From VXYL01 sp963665195 (lineage in GTDB: Bacteria; Pseudomonadota; Gammaproteobacteria; Pseudomonadales; Azotimanducaceae): a stretch of DNA of 64,000 nt. Under the pieces are notes generated by a model. That model searched no databases and had not been told where the DNA came from. It saw nothing but the letters and a program-made list of their open reading frames with translations. The first letter of the stretch is position 1. Each line of letters opens with the position of its first letter. The stretch lies in NCBI GenBank assembly GCA_963665195.1, contig OY762070.1:3534001-3598000 (forward strand). The letters run 5' to 3'. Of this stretch, positions 8,566 to 16,407 are shown in pieces. The translations under genes and the position numbers were made by a program.

Positions 8566-10214
8566 CCCCTTAAGGGCATACTGAGGCGCGAGTATTCGTC
8601 GTATTGCAGGTTTTTCGTGCGTTTCGCGCTGTAGTCGGGTTGCCGGTTTGACACACCGTAGGTGTTGTCAAGCGGAGCGCGGTTTCGCGGGGCACGGCGT
8701 CTTTGCGCTTCGATAGTTCGTCGAATCGCAAGGAGCGGGGTTGGACGGCGACCCCCTTCTGTTACGATGCGGTTCGTCGAAAAACTCATCGGAAGGAGGC
8801 CGCCGCCATGAAGCGTAGCAAGGCGAGCGTGCGGGGTAAAGCGACGGATCGCATCGAGATCCGGTTCGAGGACCAGCGGCTGACGGCGCACGCGGGCCTG
8901 GTGCTCTACCAGAGGCTGTTCGCGCGGCTCGGGCTGAAGGAGCGCTTGCGCGGCTGCTTCCGCCACCTGCCGGGCAGTCCGGTCTACGCGCCGCACGCGG
9001 TGGCGCTGCTGCTGGTCGTGCATCTGGTCATGGGCTTCCGGGAGCTGCGCGACGCGCGGTACTACCGGGACGACGAAATGGTCAGGCGGACGCTGGGCCT
9101 GCGGCACCTGCCGGACGCCTCCACGATGGGCCGCATGCTGGCCAGGGCCGACGGGCGCAGCGCGGACAACGTGCGCGCCCTGAACCGGCGGCTGGTGCTG
9201 GACCGCGCCGCGGCGCTCGGCCCGGCGCGGATGACGCTCGACTTCGACGGCTCGGTGCTCGGCACGAAGCGCTTCGCGGAAGGCACGGCCGTCGGCTTCA
9301 ACAAGCGCAGGAAGGGACAGCGCAGCTACTATCCGCTGTTCGCGACGGTGGCGCAGACCGGGCAGGTGTTCGACCTGCGCCACCGCCCGGGCAACGTGCA
9401 CGACTCCAACGGCGCGGAAGCCTTCATGCAGCGCTGCCTGGCGGACGTCCGCGCCGCGCTGCCGGGTGCGCGGCTGGAGTCGCGCATGGACAGCGCGTTC
9501 TTCGGCGAGGCCGTCCTCGGCCGGCTCGACGCGCTGGGCGTCGAGTACACGGCGACGGTGCCGTTCGAGCGGTTCGCGGAACTGAAGTCGCTCGTCGAGG
9601 GCCGCCGCCGCTGGCGCCGCATGGACGGGGCGAGGGACTTCTTCGAGCCCGCCTGGAAGCCGAAGAGCTGGGGCCGCCGGCGGCGCCTGGTCGTGGTCCG
9701 GACGCGAACCCGCCGGCAGCGCAAGGGACCGGTGCAGCTGGACCTGTTCGCGCCCCACGTCCACGGCTTCGAGTTCAAGGTCGTGGCGACCAACCGCCGC
9801 GTGCGGGCGAAAAGCGTCGTCGCGTTCCACGACGGGCGCGGCTCGCAGGAGGCCGTGTTCGCGGAACTGAAGTCGCAGTGCCGCATGGAGTACGTCCCGA
9901 CGCGCAAGCTCGCCGGCAACCGGCTGTACACCCTCGCCGCCATCCTGGCGCACAACCTGACCCGGGAGCTGCAGATGGCGTCCCGGCCGCCGCAGCGCGG
10001 CACGACCCCGAAGCGCACGGCGCTCTGGGCGTTCGAGCAGATGCACACGATGCGCCGCCGCCTCGTCGTCCGGGCCGGACGGTTCCTCCGCCCGCAGCGC
10101 AAACCCGTCCTGTCGATGAATGCAAACGCCGAAGTGGAAGCGGAGATGTCCTCCTACCTCGCCGCGCTAGCCTGAACATCAACATCCGTCGCCTCTTTTT
10201 TTGCATCAATAGGG
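8566..10214 (+). mobile_element. IS1380-type insertion sequence, copy 1
   Basis: A 1649-bp element beginning CCCCTTAAGGGCATACTG and ending GCATCAATAGGG, flanked by the 4-bp duplication GGAC (8562-8565 and 10215-10218). The ends share only a short imperfect inverted repeat (CCCCT versus CCCTA). A 10-bp palindrome CCCTTAAGGG lies at the left tip. A bulged hairpin at 8648-8671 (TTGACA-CACC-GTA-GGTG-TTGTCAA) lies in the 242-bp region before the transposase, perhaps limiting read-in. It is identical to copy 2 as far as read; copy 3 differs at one seen base. The transposase points the same way as the broken host gene. Confidence 0.95.
8808..10175 (+). CDS. IS1380-family DDE transposase, copy 1
   Basis: A 455-aa transposase. 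DDE candidates are Asp in MTLDFDGSVLG, Asp in ESRMDSAFFGE, and Glu in GSQEAVFAELKSQ. The block YYPLFATVAQTGQVFDLRH followed by RPGNVHDSNGA is typical of IS1380 enzymes. The ATG at 8808 follows GGAAGGAGG; the frame extends 35 codons upstream without a ribosome site. The gene is intact, so the element may still move. It cuts at the IS ends and inserts with 4-bp duplications, as the three flanks show. Confidence 0.93.
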   Translation: MKRSKASVRGKATDRIEIRFEDQRLTAHAGLVLYQRLFARLGLKERLRGCFRHLPGSPVYAPHAVALLLVVHLVMGFRELRDARYYRDDEMVRRTLGLRHLPDASTMGRMLARADGRSADNVRALNRRLVLDRAAALGPARMTLDFDGSVLGTKRFAEGTAVGFNKRRKGQRSYYPLFATVAQTGQVFDLRHRPGNVHDSNGAEAFMQRCLADVRAALPGARLESRMDSAFFGEAVLGRLDALGVEYTATVPFERFAELKSLVEGRRRWRRMDGARDFFEPAWKPKSWGRRRRLVVVRTRTRRQRKGPVQLDLFAPHVHGFEFKVVATNRRVRAKSVVAFHDGRGSQEAVFAELKSQCRMEYVPTRKLAGNRLYTLAAILAHNLTRELQMASRPPQRGTTPKRTALWAFEQMHTMRRRLVVRAGRFLRPQRKPVLSMNANAEVEAEMSSYLAALA

Positions 10215-11815
10215 GGACCTCAGTGGTGATCCGGAGGACGCATTTGCCCGGAGGATTTCCGAGGAGACGGTCATTGTCGTCACCGATCTGGACTTGACCC
10301 CCGCCGTGGCGGGACTGTTCGGGCATAGCATTGTTGCCTGGTGTCGGAAGCGGTTCATCCCTGTCGGTGAGTTCTCTACCAAGCTCCACGCGTTGCCGCA
10401 AGAGGCAGATCTGTTCGAGTTGCGGGTTCCACGTGATGAAGGAAGGGCAGTGGCCTTTATCGGCAGGATGTATAGGGGGTTTCGGGATATGAGAGACGCC
10501 ATAGCTCGACTGGACGTGCCCTTGGGCGAGATGGAGAACCCCAGTCAGCTATTGGCAACACTACTGGGGCGTCGTGAGATGGAGGCCGAGCTGTCCCCGT
10601 ACATGACGAGACCCGGCATGTTCAACGCATCCCTGCTCGACACTCTGTCGGAGCTAGATGCAGGCGACATGGAGCGAAAGGCAACGAAAATGGCGGATTT
10701 GCTCACCTATGTCCTTGGGCACGTCTTTGCCAATGCCGTACTGAGGTATCCTGGACCGCTGTTGCCCGAAGGACCTTGCTGCGCCTATCTGGCGATGTCG
10801 GAGGGAGACGCGGACGCGGTCGTGGAGGTGTTCCAAGACGCGCGGTTCAATGGTCCTTTCGCGGAAGGAGAAAAATTGTTCTGGCGCGACAAGATCGACC
10901 TCGCTGTCGAGCGGCTTGCCATGGAAAACGGCGTCTCAGACCTAGAGTTCGACTCGTCGGGTGACTACCATCGTGCCGTTATGGAGAGCGTGCTGAATAG
11001 AATGGGCCGGGGTGCCAAAAAACACGGCTGTACGCGCGATGGCTGTGCGGGCAGCAAGGGGGGGTTCTGGTGCCCATTTACGAAGCGGGCGGTATGCGAG
11101 CGCGAAGATTGCTCGAGTACCGCGAGTAGCTGGGTGCCATCGGGTGCGTACGCGTGTCGGGTGGAAAAGGTGTACTTCGATGAACGTGCGCCGATTCTGG
11201 GCTTCTGAAAGATGGGGCTCAAGAGCAACGCCCTGCGCCGGCTGCGAGAGGCATGGACGAGCAACGTCCGGCAAATGAAGCGTATGCATCAGGCTACGGC
11301 CGTTGAACCGCGGTCTGCTTCTGACGTTTTCCGGGTGGCTGGACAAGGAGCCGACGGGACGCTCCGGGTGGAATGCGGGCCAGCTGCGTTCAAGCTGTGC
11401 GAAAAGGCAGGCGGAGTGCCGAATCTCTTCGTCGGCGTCGAAGGTTGGATCTCCGTCCGGGGCAGCGGCCGGGAAGACGCTCCGCTATGCACCATCGACT
11501 TCGGAACGCGAGTAGCGTACTTTCGCTCCAAGGATGATGGGCTTGCTCATGTCTATGGGGTGCATTATGACATGGATGAAAAGAGTGCCGGGCATCCTGT
11601 ATTTCACAGCCAGTTCCGCACGATGACGGAGCTTTCCGAGCCAGTTCGTCGGCACTTTGGGATACGTGGACACGTCGAAGATCACGTAGGGAAGGTACTT
11701 CGCAACGTGAGAACGCCGACGGCGCAGATGGATTTCTTCGGGGTGTTCACACAGCTATGCGCAGATCATCTGATGACTGCCAAGCAGCCAAGAGGAGATG
11801 TGTTGGGCGCGTTTA

Positions 11816-13464
11816 CCCCTTAAGGGCATACTGAGGCGCGAGTATTCGTCGTATTGCAGGTTTTTCGTGCGTTTCGCGCTGTAGTCGGGTTGCCGGTTTG
11901 ACACACCGTAGGTGTTGTCAAGCGGAGCGCGGTTTCGCGGGGCACGGCGTCTTTGCGCTTCGATAGTTCGTCGAATCGCAAGGAGCGGGGTTGGACGGCG
12001 ACCCCCTTCTGTTACGATGCGGTTCGTCGAAAAACTCATCGGAAGGAGGCCGCCGCCATGAAGCGTAGCAAGGCGAGCGTGCGGGGTAAAGCGACGGATC
12101 GCATCGAGATCCGGTTCGAGGACCAGCGGCTGACGGCGCACGCGGGCCTGGTGCTCTACCAGAGGCTGTTCGCGCGGCTCGGGCTGAAGGAGCGCTTGCG
12201 CGGCTGCTTCCGCCACCTGCCGGGCAGTCCGGTCTACGCGCCGCACGCGGTGGCGCTGCTGCTGGTCGTGCATCTGGTCATGGGCTTCCGGGAGCTGCGC
12301 GACGCGCGGTACTACCGGGACGACGAAATGGTCAGGCGGACGCTGGGCCTGCGGCACCTGCCGGACGCCTCCACGATGGGCCGCATGCTGGCCAGGGCCG
12401 ACGGGCGCAGCGCGGACAACGTGCGCGCCCTGAACCGGCGGCTGGTGCTGGACCGCGCCGCGGCGCTCGGCCCGGCGCGGATGACGCTCGACTTCGACGG
12501 CTCGGTGCTCGGCACGAAGCGCTTCGCGGAAGGCACGGCCGTCGGCTTCAACAAGCGCAGGAAGGGACAGCGCAGCTACTATCCGCTGTTCGCGACGGTG
12601 GCGCAGACCGGGCAGGTGTTCGACCTGCGCCACCGCCCGGGCAACGTGCACGACTCCAACGGCGCGGAAGCCTTCATGCAGCGCTGCCTGGCGGACGTCC
12701 GCGCCGCGCTGCCGGGTGCGCGGCTGGAGTCGCGCATGGACAGCGCGTTCTTCGGCGAGGCCGTCCTCGGCCGGCTCGACGCGCTGGGCGTCGAGTACAC
12801 GGCGACGGTGCCGTTCGAGCGGTTCGCGGAACTGAAGTCGCTCGTCGAGGGCCGCCGCCGCTGGCGCCGCATGGACGGGGCGAGGGACTTCTTCGAGCCC
12901 GCCTGGAAGCCGAAGAGCTGGGGCCGCCGGCGGCGCCTGGTCGTGGTCCGGACGCGAACCCGCCGGCAGCGCAAGGGACCGGTGCAGCTGGACCTGTTCG
13001 CGCCCCACGTCCACGGCTTCGAGTTCAAGGTCGTGGCGACCAACCGCCGCGTGCGGGCGAAAAGCGTCGTCGCGTTCCACGACGGGCGCGGCTCGCAGGA
13101 GGCCGTGTTCGCGGAACTGAAGTCGCAGTGCCGCATGGAGTACGTCCCGACGCGCAAGCTCGCCGGCAACCGGCTGTACACCCTCGCCGCCATCCTGGCG
13201 CACAACCTGACCCGGGAGCTGCAGATGGCGTCCCGGCCGCCGCAGCGCGGCACGACCCCGAAGCGCACGGCGCTCTGGGCGTTCGAGCAGATGCACACGA
13301 TGCGCCGCCGCCTCGTCGTCCGGGCCGGACGGTTCCTCCGCCCGCAGCGCAAACCCGTCCTGTCGATGAATGCAAACGCCGAAGTGGAAGCGGAGATGTC
13401 CTCCTACCTCGCCGCGCTAGCCTGAACATCAACATCCGTCGCCTCTTTTTTTGCATCAATAGGG
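11816..13464 (+). mobile_element. IS1380-type insertion sequence, copy 2
   Basis: The same 1649-bp element in the same orientation as copy 1, flanked by TTTA (11812-11815 and 13465-13468). Its own target duplication shows an independent insertion rather than one arm of a composite transposon. The pair forms 1.65-kb direct repeats about 1.6 kb apart, so homologous recombination could delete the middle of the operon (10215-11815) with one IS copy. Confidence 0.95.
12058..13425 (+). CDS. IS1380-family DDE transposase, copy 2
   Basis: A 455-aa protein identical in translation to the copy at 8808, with the same ribosome site GGAAGGAGG and the same DDE candidates. It is intact. Identity between copies indicates recent spread, or gene conversion, within this genome. 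Confidence 0.93.
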   Translation: MKRSKASVRGKATDRIEIRFEDQRLTAHAGLVLYQRLFARLGLKERLRGCFRHLPGSPVYAPHAVALLLVVHLVMGFRELRDARYYRDDEMVRRTLGLRHLPDASTMGRMLARADGRSADNVRALNRRLVLDRAAALGPARMTLDFDGSVLGTKRFAEGTAVGFNKRRKGQRSYYPLFATVAQTGQVFDLRHRPGNVHDSNGAEAFMQRCLADVRAALPGARLESRMDSAFFGEAVLGRLDALGVEYTATVPFERFAELKSLVEGRRRWRRMDGARDFFEPAWKPKSWGRRRRLVVVRTRTRRQRKGPVQLDLFAPHVHGFEFKVVATNRRVRAKSVVAFHDGRGSQEAVFAELKSQCRMEYVPTRKLAGNRLYTLAAILAHNLTRELQMASRPPQRGTTPKRTALWAFEQMHTMRRRLVVRAGRFLRPQRKPVLSMNANAEVEAEMSSYLAALA

Positions 13465-13759
13465 TTTAGGCACGTTGCATCGGCATGTGACTTTATGGTT
13501 GGGACGGCCCATCGTCTACCCCGGCTAAAGGCGCCGCGGGCGAGCGAATGCTACCGGTCGACTCACTGGTACGGCTGAGTTCGGAGTTGTCCACATTAAC
13601 GGCGCGGCCCAGCGGCTTACTTGTGGTGGGCGCTCCTTGCAAAGCACGCGCGTTACCGCGCCGCGTTCTGGGCACAGAGAGTGGCCCGCGGCTGTTGGTC
13701 GCGGGGTGGAGCTCGATCTGAGGAAGGGTGTCAGCAGGCCTGCGGTAGCACCTGGTAGG

Positions 13760-14683
13760 TCAGGCTCTACGCCAGTCGAAGGCGAGGACTTCGCCCAACG
13801 AAGCGGCACCAAGCTTGAGGGCTAGCAGCCTATCGAATCCCACGGCGACCCCAGCACAATCCGGCAGGCCGTGCCGATGCGCGGCGATGAGGGCGGCATC
13901 CGGCTTGATCGTATCGAGCCCACGGGCCCTGCGCTTGCTGTTGTCGCGATCCATGCGGCGGGCGAGTTCATCGGCATCCAGCAACTCGTGGTAGCCGTTG
14001 GCGACCTCAACGCCGCGCACCACCAGCTCGAAGCGCGCCGCCCGCCCGTCCGGGCCGAACCGTGCCAGCGCGGCCTGGGAGGCGGGGAAGCCGGTGACGA
14101 AGACGCGCTCCGAATCGAGCGCAGCCAGCGCATCGGCGAGCAGGAGATCGGCAGCGGCATTTGCGTCGTCCGTGTCGAGGCCGCGCTGGCGGGCGGCTTC
14201 GAGCAGCGCCGCATCGCCCTGCGGCACGGTTAGGCCGAACCTGCCGCCAAGGAGTTCGTCGTAGGAGCGCCGCTCGTAGATGCCGCCACCGAGCAGGACG
14301 TCCACCAGCGCTGCGACTTCGCGCATCAACTCCGCCGCGTCGAAGCCGAGCCGATACCACTCGAGCATCGTGAACTCCGGGTTGTGCCAGCGCCCCGCCT
14401 CGCCGCGCCTGAACACCGGGCCGAGCTGGTAGATCGACGGTGCGCCGGCGGCGAGCAGGCGCTTCATGTGGTACTCCGGGGATGTCTGCAGATAACGCTT
14501 CGGGTCCGCTGCAGCGATGCTCTCGATGGCGGGGTCAGCGACGGTGGCTCGGCCGAGCACCGGCGTCTGCACTTCGAGCACCTGCCGCTCGGCGAAGAAG
14601 CACCGCACCGCGGCCAGCGCCTCGGCGCGCGCGGCCAGCATGTCCGTGGCGCAGGACGGTCGCCAGTCGGGGGTCGTGCTCAG
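13760..14683 (-). CDS. epmA: EF-P (R)-beta-lysine ligase EpmA
   Basis: A lysyl-tRNA-synthetase-like enzyme that attaches beta-lysine to Lys34 of EF-P. It has class II motif 2 (FRRGEAGRWHNPEFTMLEWY) and motif 3 (GVAVGFDRLLAL) but no tRNA-anticodon domain. The conserved N-terminal W.PS (TPDWRPS) lies upstream of the first ATG (14641). The likely start is therefore the CTG at 14681-14683, overlapping the efp stop, giving 307 aa (E. coli 325). The ATG would give 293 aa and lose that motif. It lies directly after efp and next to epmB, forming a complete EF-P activation cluster. It is the right border of the island. Confidence 0.9.
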   Translation of the reverse strand: MSTTPDWRPSCATDMLAARAEALAAVRCFFAERQVLEVQTPVLGRATVADPAIESIAAADPKRYLQTSPEYHMKRLLAAGAPSIYQLGPVFRRGEAGRWHNPEFTMLEWYRLGFDAAELMREVAALVDVLLGGGIYERRSYDELLGGRFGLTVPQGDAALLEAARQRGLDTDDANAAADLLLADALAALDSERVFVTGFPASQAALARFGPDGRAARFELVVRGVEVANGYHELLDADELARRMDRDNSKRRARGLDTIKPDAALIAAHRHGLPDCAGVAVGFDRLLALKLGAASLGEVLAFDWRRA

Positions 14684-15252
14684 GCCTTCACCCGGCTGAC
14701 GTACTCGCCGGTGCGGGTGTCCACTCGCAGAACGTCGCCGATCTCGATGAACAGCGGCACGCGCACCGTGGCGCCGGTGACCAGGGTGGCTGGCTTCACG
14801 CCGCCTTGGGCGGTATCGCCACGCAGGCCCGGATCGGTCTGCGTCACCTCCAGCTCGACGAAGTTCGGCGGCACCACCGAGAGCGGGTCGTCGTTCCACA
14901 GCGTGATGCGGCAGGCGGCCTGCTCCTTGAGCCAGCCTTTGGCCTCCGCCACCGCGGTCTCGGCGGCCGCCACCTGCTCGTAGCTGCCGTCGGTCTTCAT
15001 GAAGTGCCAGAACTCGCCGTCGGTGTAGAGGTACTCCATCTCCGTCTCCACCACGTCGGCGGCTTCGAGCGAGTCGCCGCTGCGGAACGTGCGATCCCAG
15101 ACGCGGCCCGTCTTGAGGTTGCGCAGCTTCACCCGGGTGAACGCCTGGCCCTTGCCGGGCTTGACGAACTCGCTGTCGAGGATGGAGCAGGGATCGCCCT
15201 CCAGAAGCACCTTGAGGCCGGATCTGAACTCGTTGGTGGAAAAGCTCGCCAC
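14680..15252 (-). CDS. efp: translation elongation factor P
   Basis: A 190-aa protein with three beta-barrel domains and the modified lysine at Lys34 in KPGKGQAF. EF-P binds between the P and E sites and relieves ribosome stalling at consecutive prolines. Length is typical. Its TGA overlaps the proposed epmA start; epmB is divergent across 119 bp. A Lys34-type EF-P next to epmA and epmB indicates beta-lysylation rather than rhamnosylation. Confidence 0.97.
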   Translation of the reverse strand: MASFSTNEFRSGLKVLLEGDPCSILDSEFVKPGKGQAFTRVKLRNLKTGRVWDRTFRSGDSLEAADVVETEMEYLYTDGEFWHFMKTDGSYEQVAAAETAVAEAKGWLKEQAACRITLWNDDPLSVVPPNFVELEVTQTDPGLRGDTAQGGVKPATLVTGATVRVPLFIEIGDVLRVDTRTGEYVSRVKA

Positions 15253-15371
15253 GCTGGGCTACCGGGTCGCCGATGGCGTCGAGGTTCTGTTGCTAGAATG
15301 GCTGGCCACGCCGTCGATCTTCCTTCTGTTCCGTGCGCGCTTGATAGCGCGGGAGGAGCCGCAAGCGCCGC

Positions 15372-16394
15372 ATGATACCCGCCGCTGTCCCGTCCTCAAA
15401 GCGCATCGCCCTTGCCCGGCACGCGGAACCGGCCGACGACTGGCGCTCGGAACTGCGCCGCGCGGTGACCGACGTGGACGAACTGCTCGCCCTGGTCGGC
15501 CTCACGCGGCAGGCTGCGGCGGTTGGGGACGGTGCGGGCTTCGCGCTCAAGGTGCCGCGCCCGTACATCGACCGCATGGTTCCCGGCGACGCCGAGGACC
15601 CGCTGCTGCGCCAGGTGCTGCCGCTCGCCGCGGAAGGCGTCGCCGCGGCTGGCTTCAATGCAGACCCCTTGGCGGAAGCGAGCGCGATGATCGGCGCCGG
15701 GGCCATGCAGAAGTACGCCGGCCGCGCGCTGGTCATCGTCGCCGGCGCCTGCGCCGTCAACTGCCGCTACTGCTTCCGCCGCCACTTTCCCTACGAGCAG
15801 CACCGCCAAGGCGGCGATTTCCCCGCCTTGGCCGCGCTGCGCCGGGATGTCGGCATCCGCGAGGTGATTCTGTCCGGCGGCGATCCGCTGCTGCTCACCG
15901 ACGGCCATCTGCGCCGCTGGATCGAGCAGATCGGTGCCATCGAGCACATCGAACGCATCCGGCTGCATACGCGGCTGCCAGTGGCGATTCCGGCGCGGGT
16001 CACGCCGGCTTTGGTCGACACGCTCGGCAGCGCCCGCCAGCGCGTGGTGGTCGTGCTGCACTTCAACCACCCGAACGAGATCGACGCGGCCGCCGTCGCG
16101 GCCATGCGACGCCTTCGCGAGTTCACGCTGCTGAACCAAAGCGTGCTTCTGCGCGGCGTCAACGACGACGCCGATGCGCTGGCCGCGCTCTCCGAACGCC
16201 TGTTCGACGCGGGCGCGCTGCCGTACTACCTGCACATGCCGGACGCGGTGGCCGGCACCGCCCACTTCGACGTGCCGCCGGCGCGCGCCAAGGCCCTGCA
16301 CCGCGCCCTGGCGGCGCGCCTGTCCGGCTATCTGGTGCCGCGCCTGGTGCGCGAGGTGGCGGGCGACGCGGCAAAGCGGCTCGTCGTCGGCTGA
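15372..16394 (+). CDS. epmB: EF-P beta-lysylation protein EpmB (lysine 2,3-aminomutase-like)
   Basis: A 340-aa radical-SAM enzyme that makes (R)-beta-lysine for EpmA. The 4Fe-4S cysteines are in CAVNCRYCFRRHF (Cys127, 131, 134), followed by ILSGGDPLLL. It lacks the C-terminal tetramerisation part of true lysine 2,3-aminomutases, as is usual for EpmB. It is divergent from efp and ends 13 bp before the next gene. Confidence 0.93.
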   Translation: MIPAAVPSSKRIALARHAEPADDWRSELRRAVTDVDELLALVGLTRQAAAVGDGAGFALKVPRPYIDRMVPGDAEDPLLRQVLPLAAEGVAAAGFNADPLAEASAMIGAGAMQKYAGRALVIVAGACAVNCRYCFRRHFPYEQHRQGGDFPALAALRRDVGIREVILSGGDPLLLTDGHLRRWIEQIGAIEHIERIRLHTRLPVAIPARVTPALVDTLGSARQRVVVVLHFNHPNEIDAAAVAAMRRLREFTLLNQSVLLRGVNDDADALAALSERLFDAGALPYYLHMPDAVAGTAHFDVPPARAKALHRALAARLSGYLVPRLVREVAGDAAKRLVVG

Positions 16395-16407
16395 GCGGTC
16401 GCACCGA

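Larger units (their letters stand above)
8437..11208 (+). pseudogene. receiver-like/zinc-cluster partner protein, split by IS copy 1
   Basis: Codons 1-43 (8437-8565) end at the IS. Codons 44 to stop lie at 10219-11208. Removing the IS and one GGAC repeat joins them in frame to give 372 aa. The N-terminus looks like a response-regulator receiver: ILLVDD (acid pocket Asp12/Asp13) and VIVVTDLDL (candidate phospho-Asp66), but no clear Thr/Lys pair. The middle is helical and unrecognised. The C-terminus has six Cys in about 28 residues (CTRDGC, FWCPF, CEREDC), likely binding zinc. As found, the 5' piece makes a 65-aa truncated product. It overlaps the ATPase by ATGA, with GGAGG just before, so the ancestral pair was coupled. 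Function unknown. Confidence 0.75.
11212..13578 (+). pseudogene. third gene of the dual-ATPase operon, split near its end by IS copy 2
   Basis: Codons 1-201 lie at 11212-11814. After removal of the IS and one TTTA repeat the frame continues at 13469-13578 to a TGA, giving 237 aa. The present allele ends two codons into the IS (203 aa) and loses 36 C-terminal residues. I do not recognise the family. Visible are a basic N-terminus, a central globular part (ECGPAAFKLCEKAGGVPNLF, then IDFGTRVAYFRSKDDG) and a C-terminus with two Cys and a basic patch. It starts 3 bp after the receiver-like gene's stop, so the three genes form one operon. The truncated protein might keep some activity. Confidence 0.7.

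Noticed and set aside
10294..11208. Independent 304-aa gene starting with TTG after IS copy 1
   Set aside because: The frame continues upstream to the IS edge and joins the 5' piece exactly when the IS and one GGAC are removed, so it is the 3' part of a broken gene.
8566..13464. Composite transposon made of IS copies 1 and 2
   Set aside because: Each copy has its own 4-bp duplication (GGAC, TTTA), and the outer flanks do not form a matching pair, so these are two separate insertions.
13579..13759. tRNA or attachment site at the right edge of the island
   Set aside because: No cloverleaf, TTCGAATCC-like arm or repeat of the left junction was found by eye.
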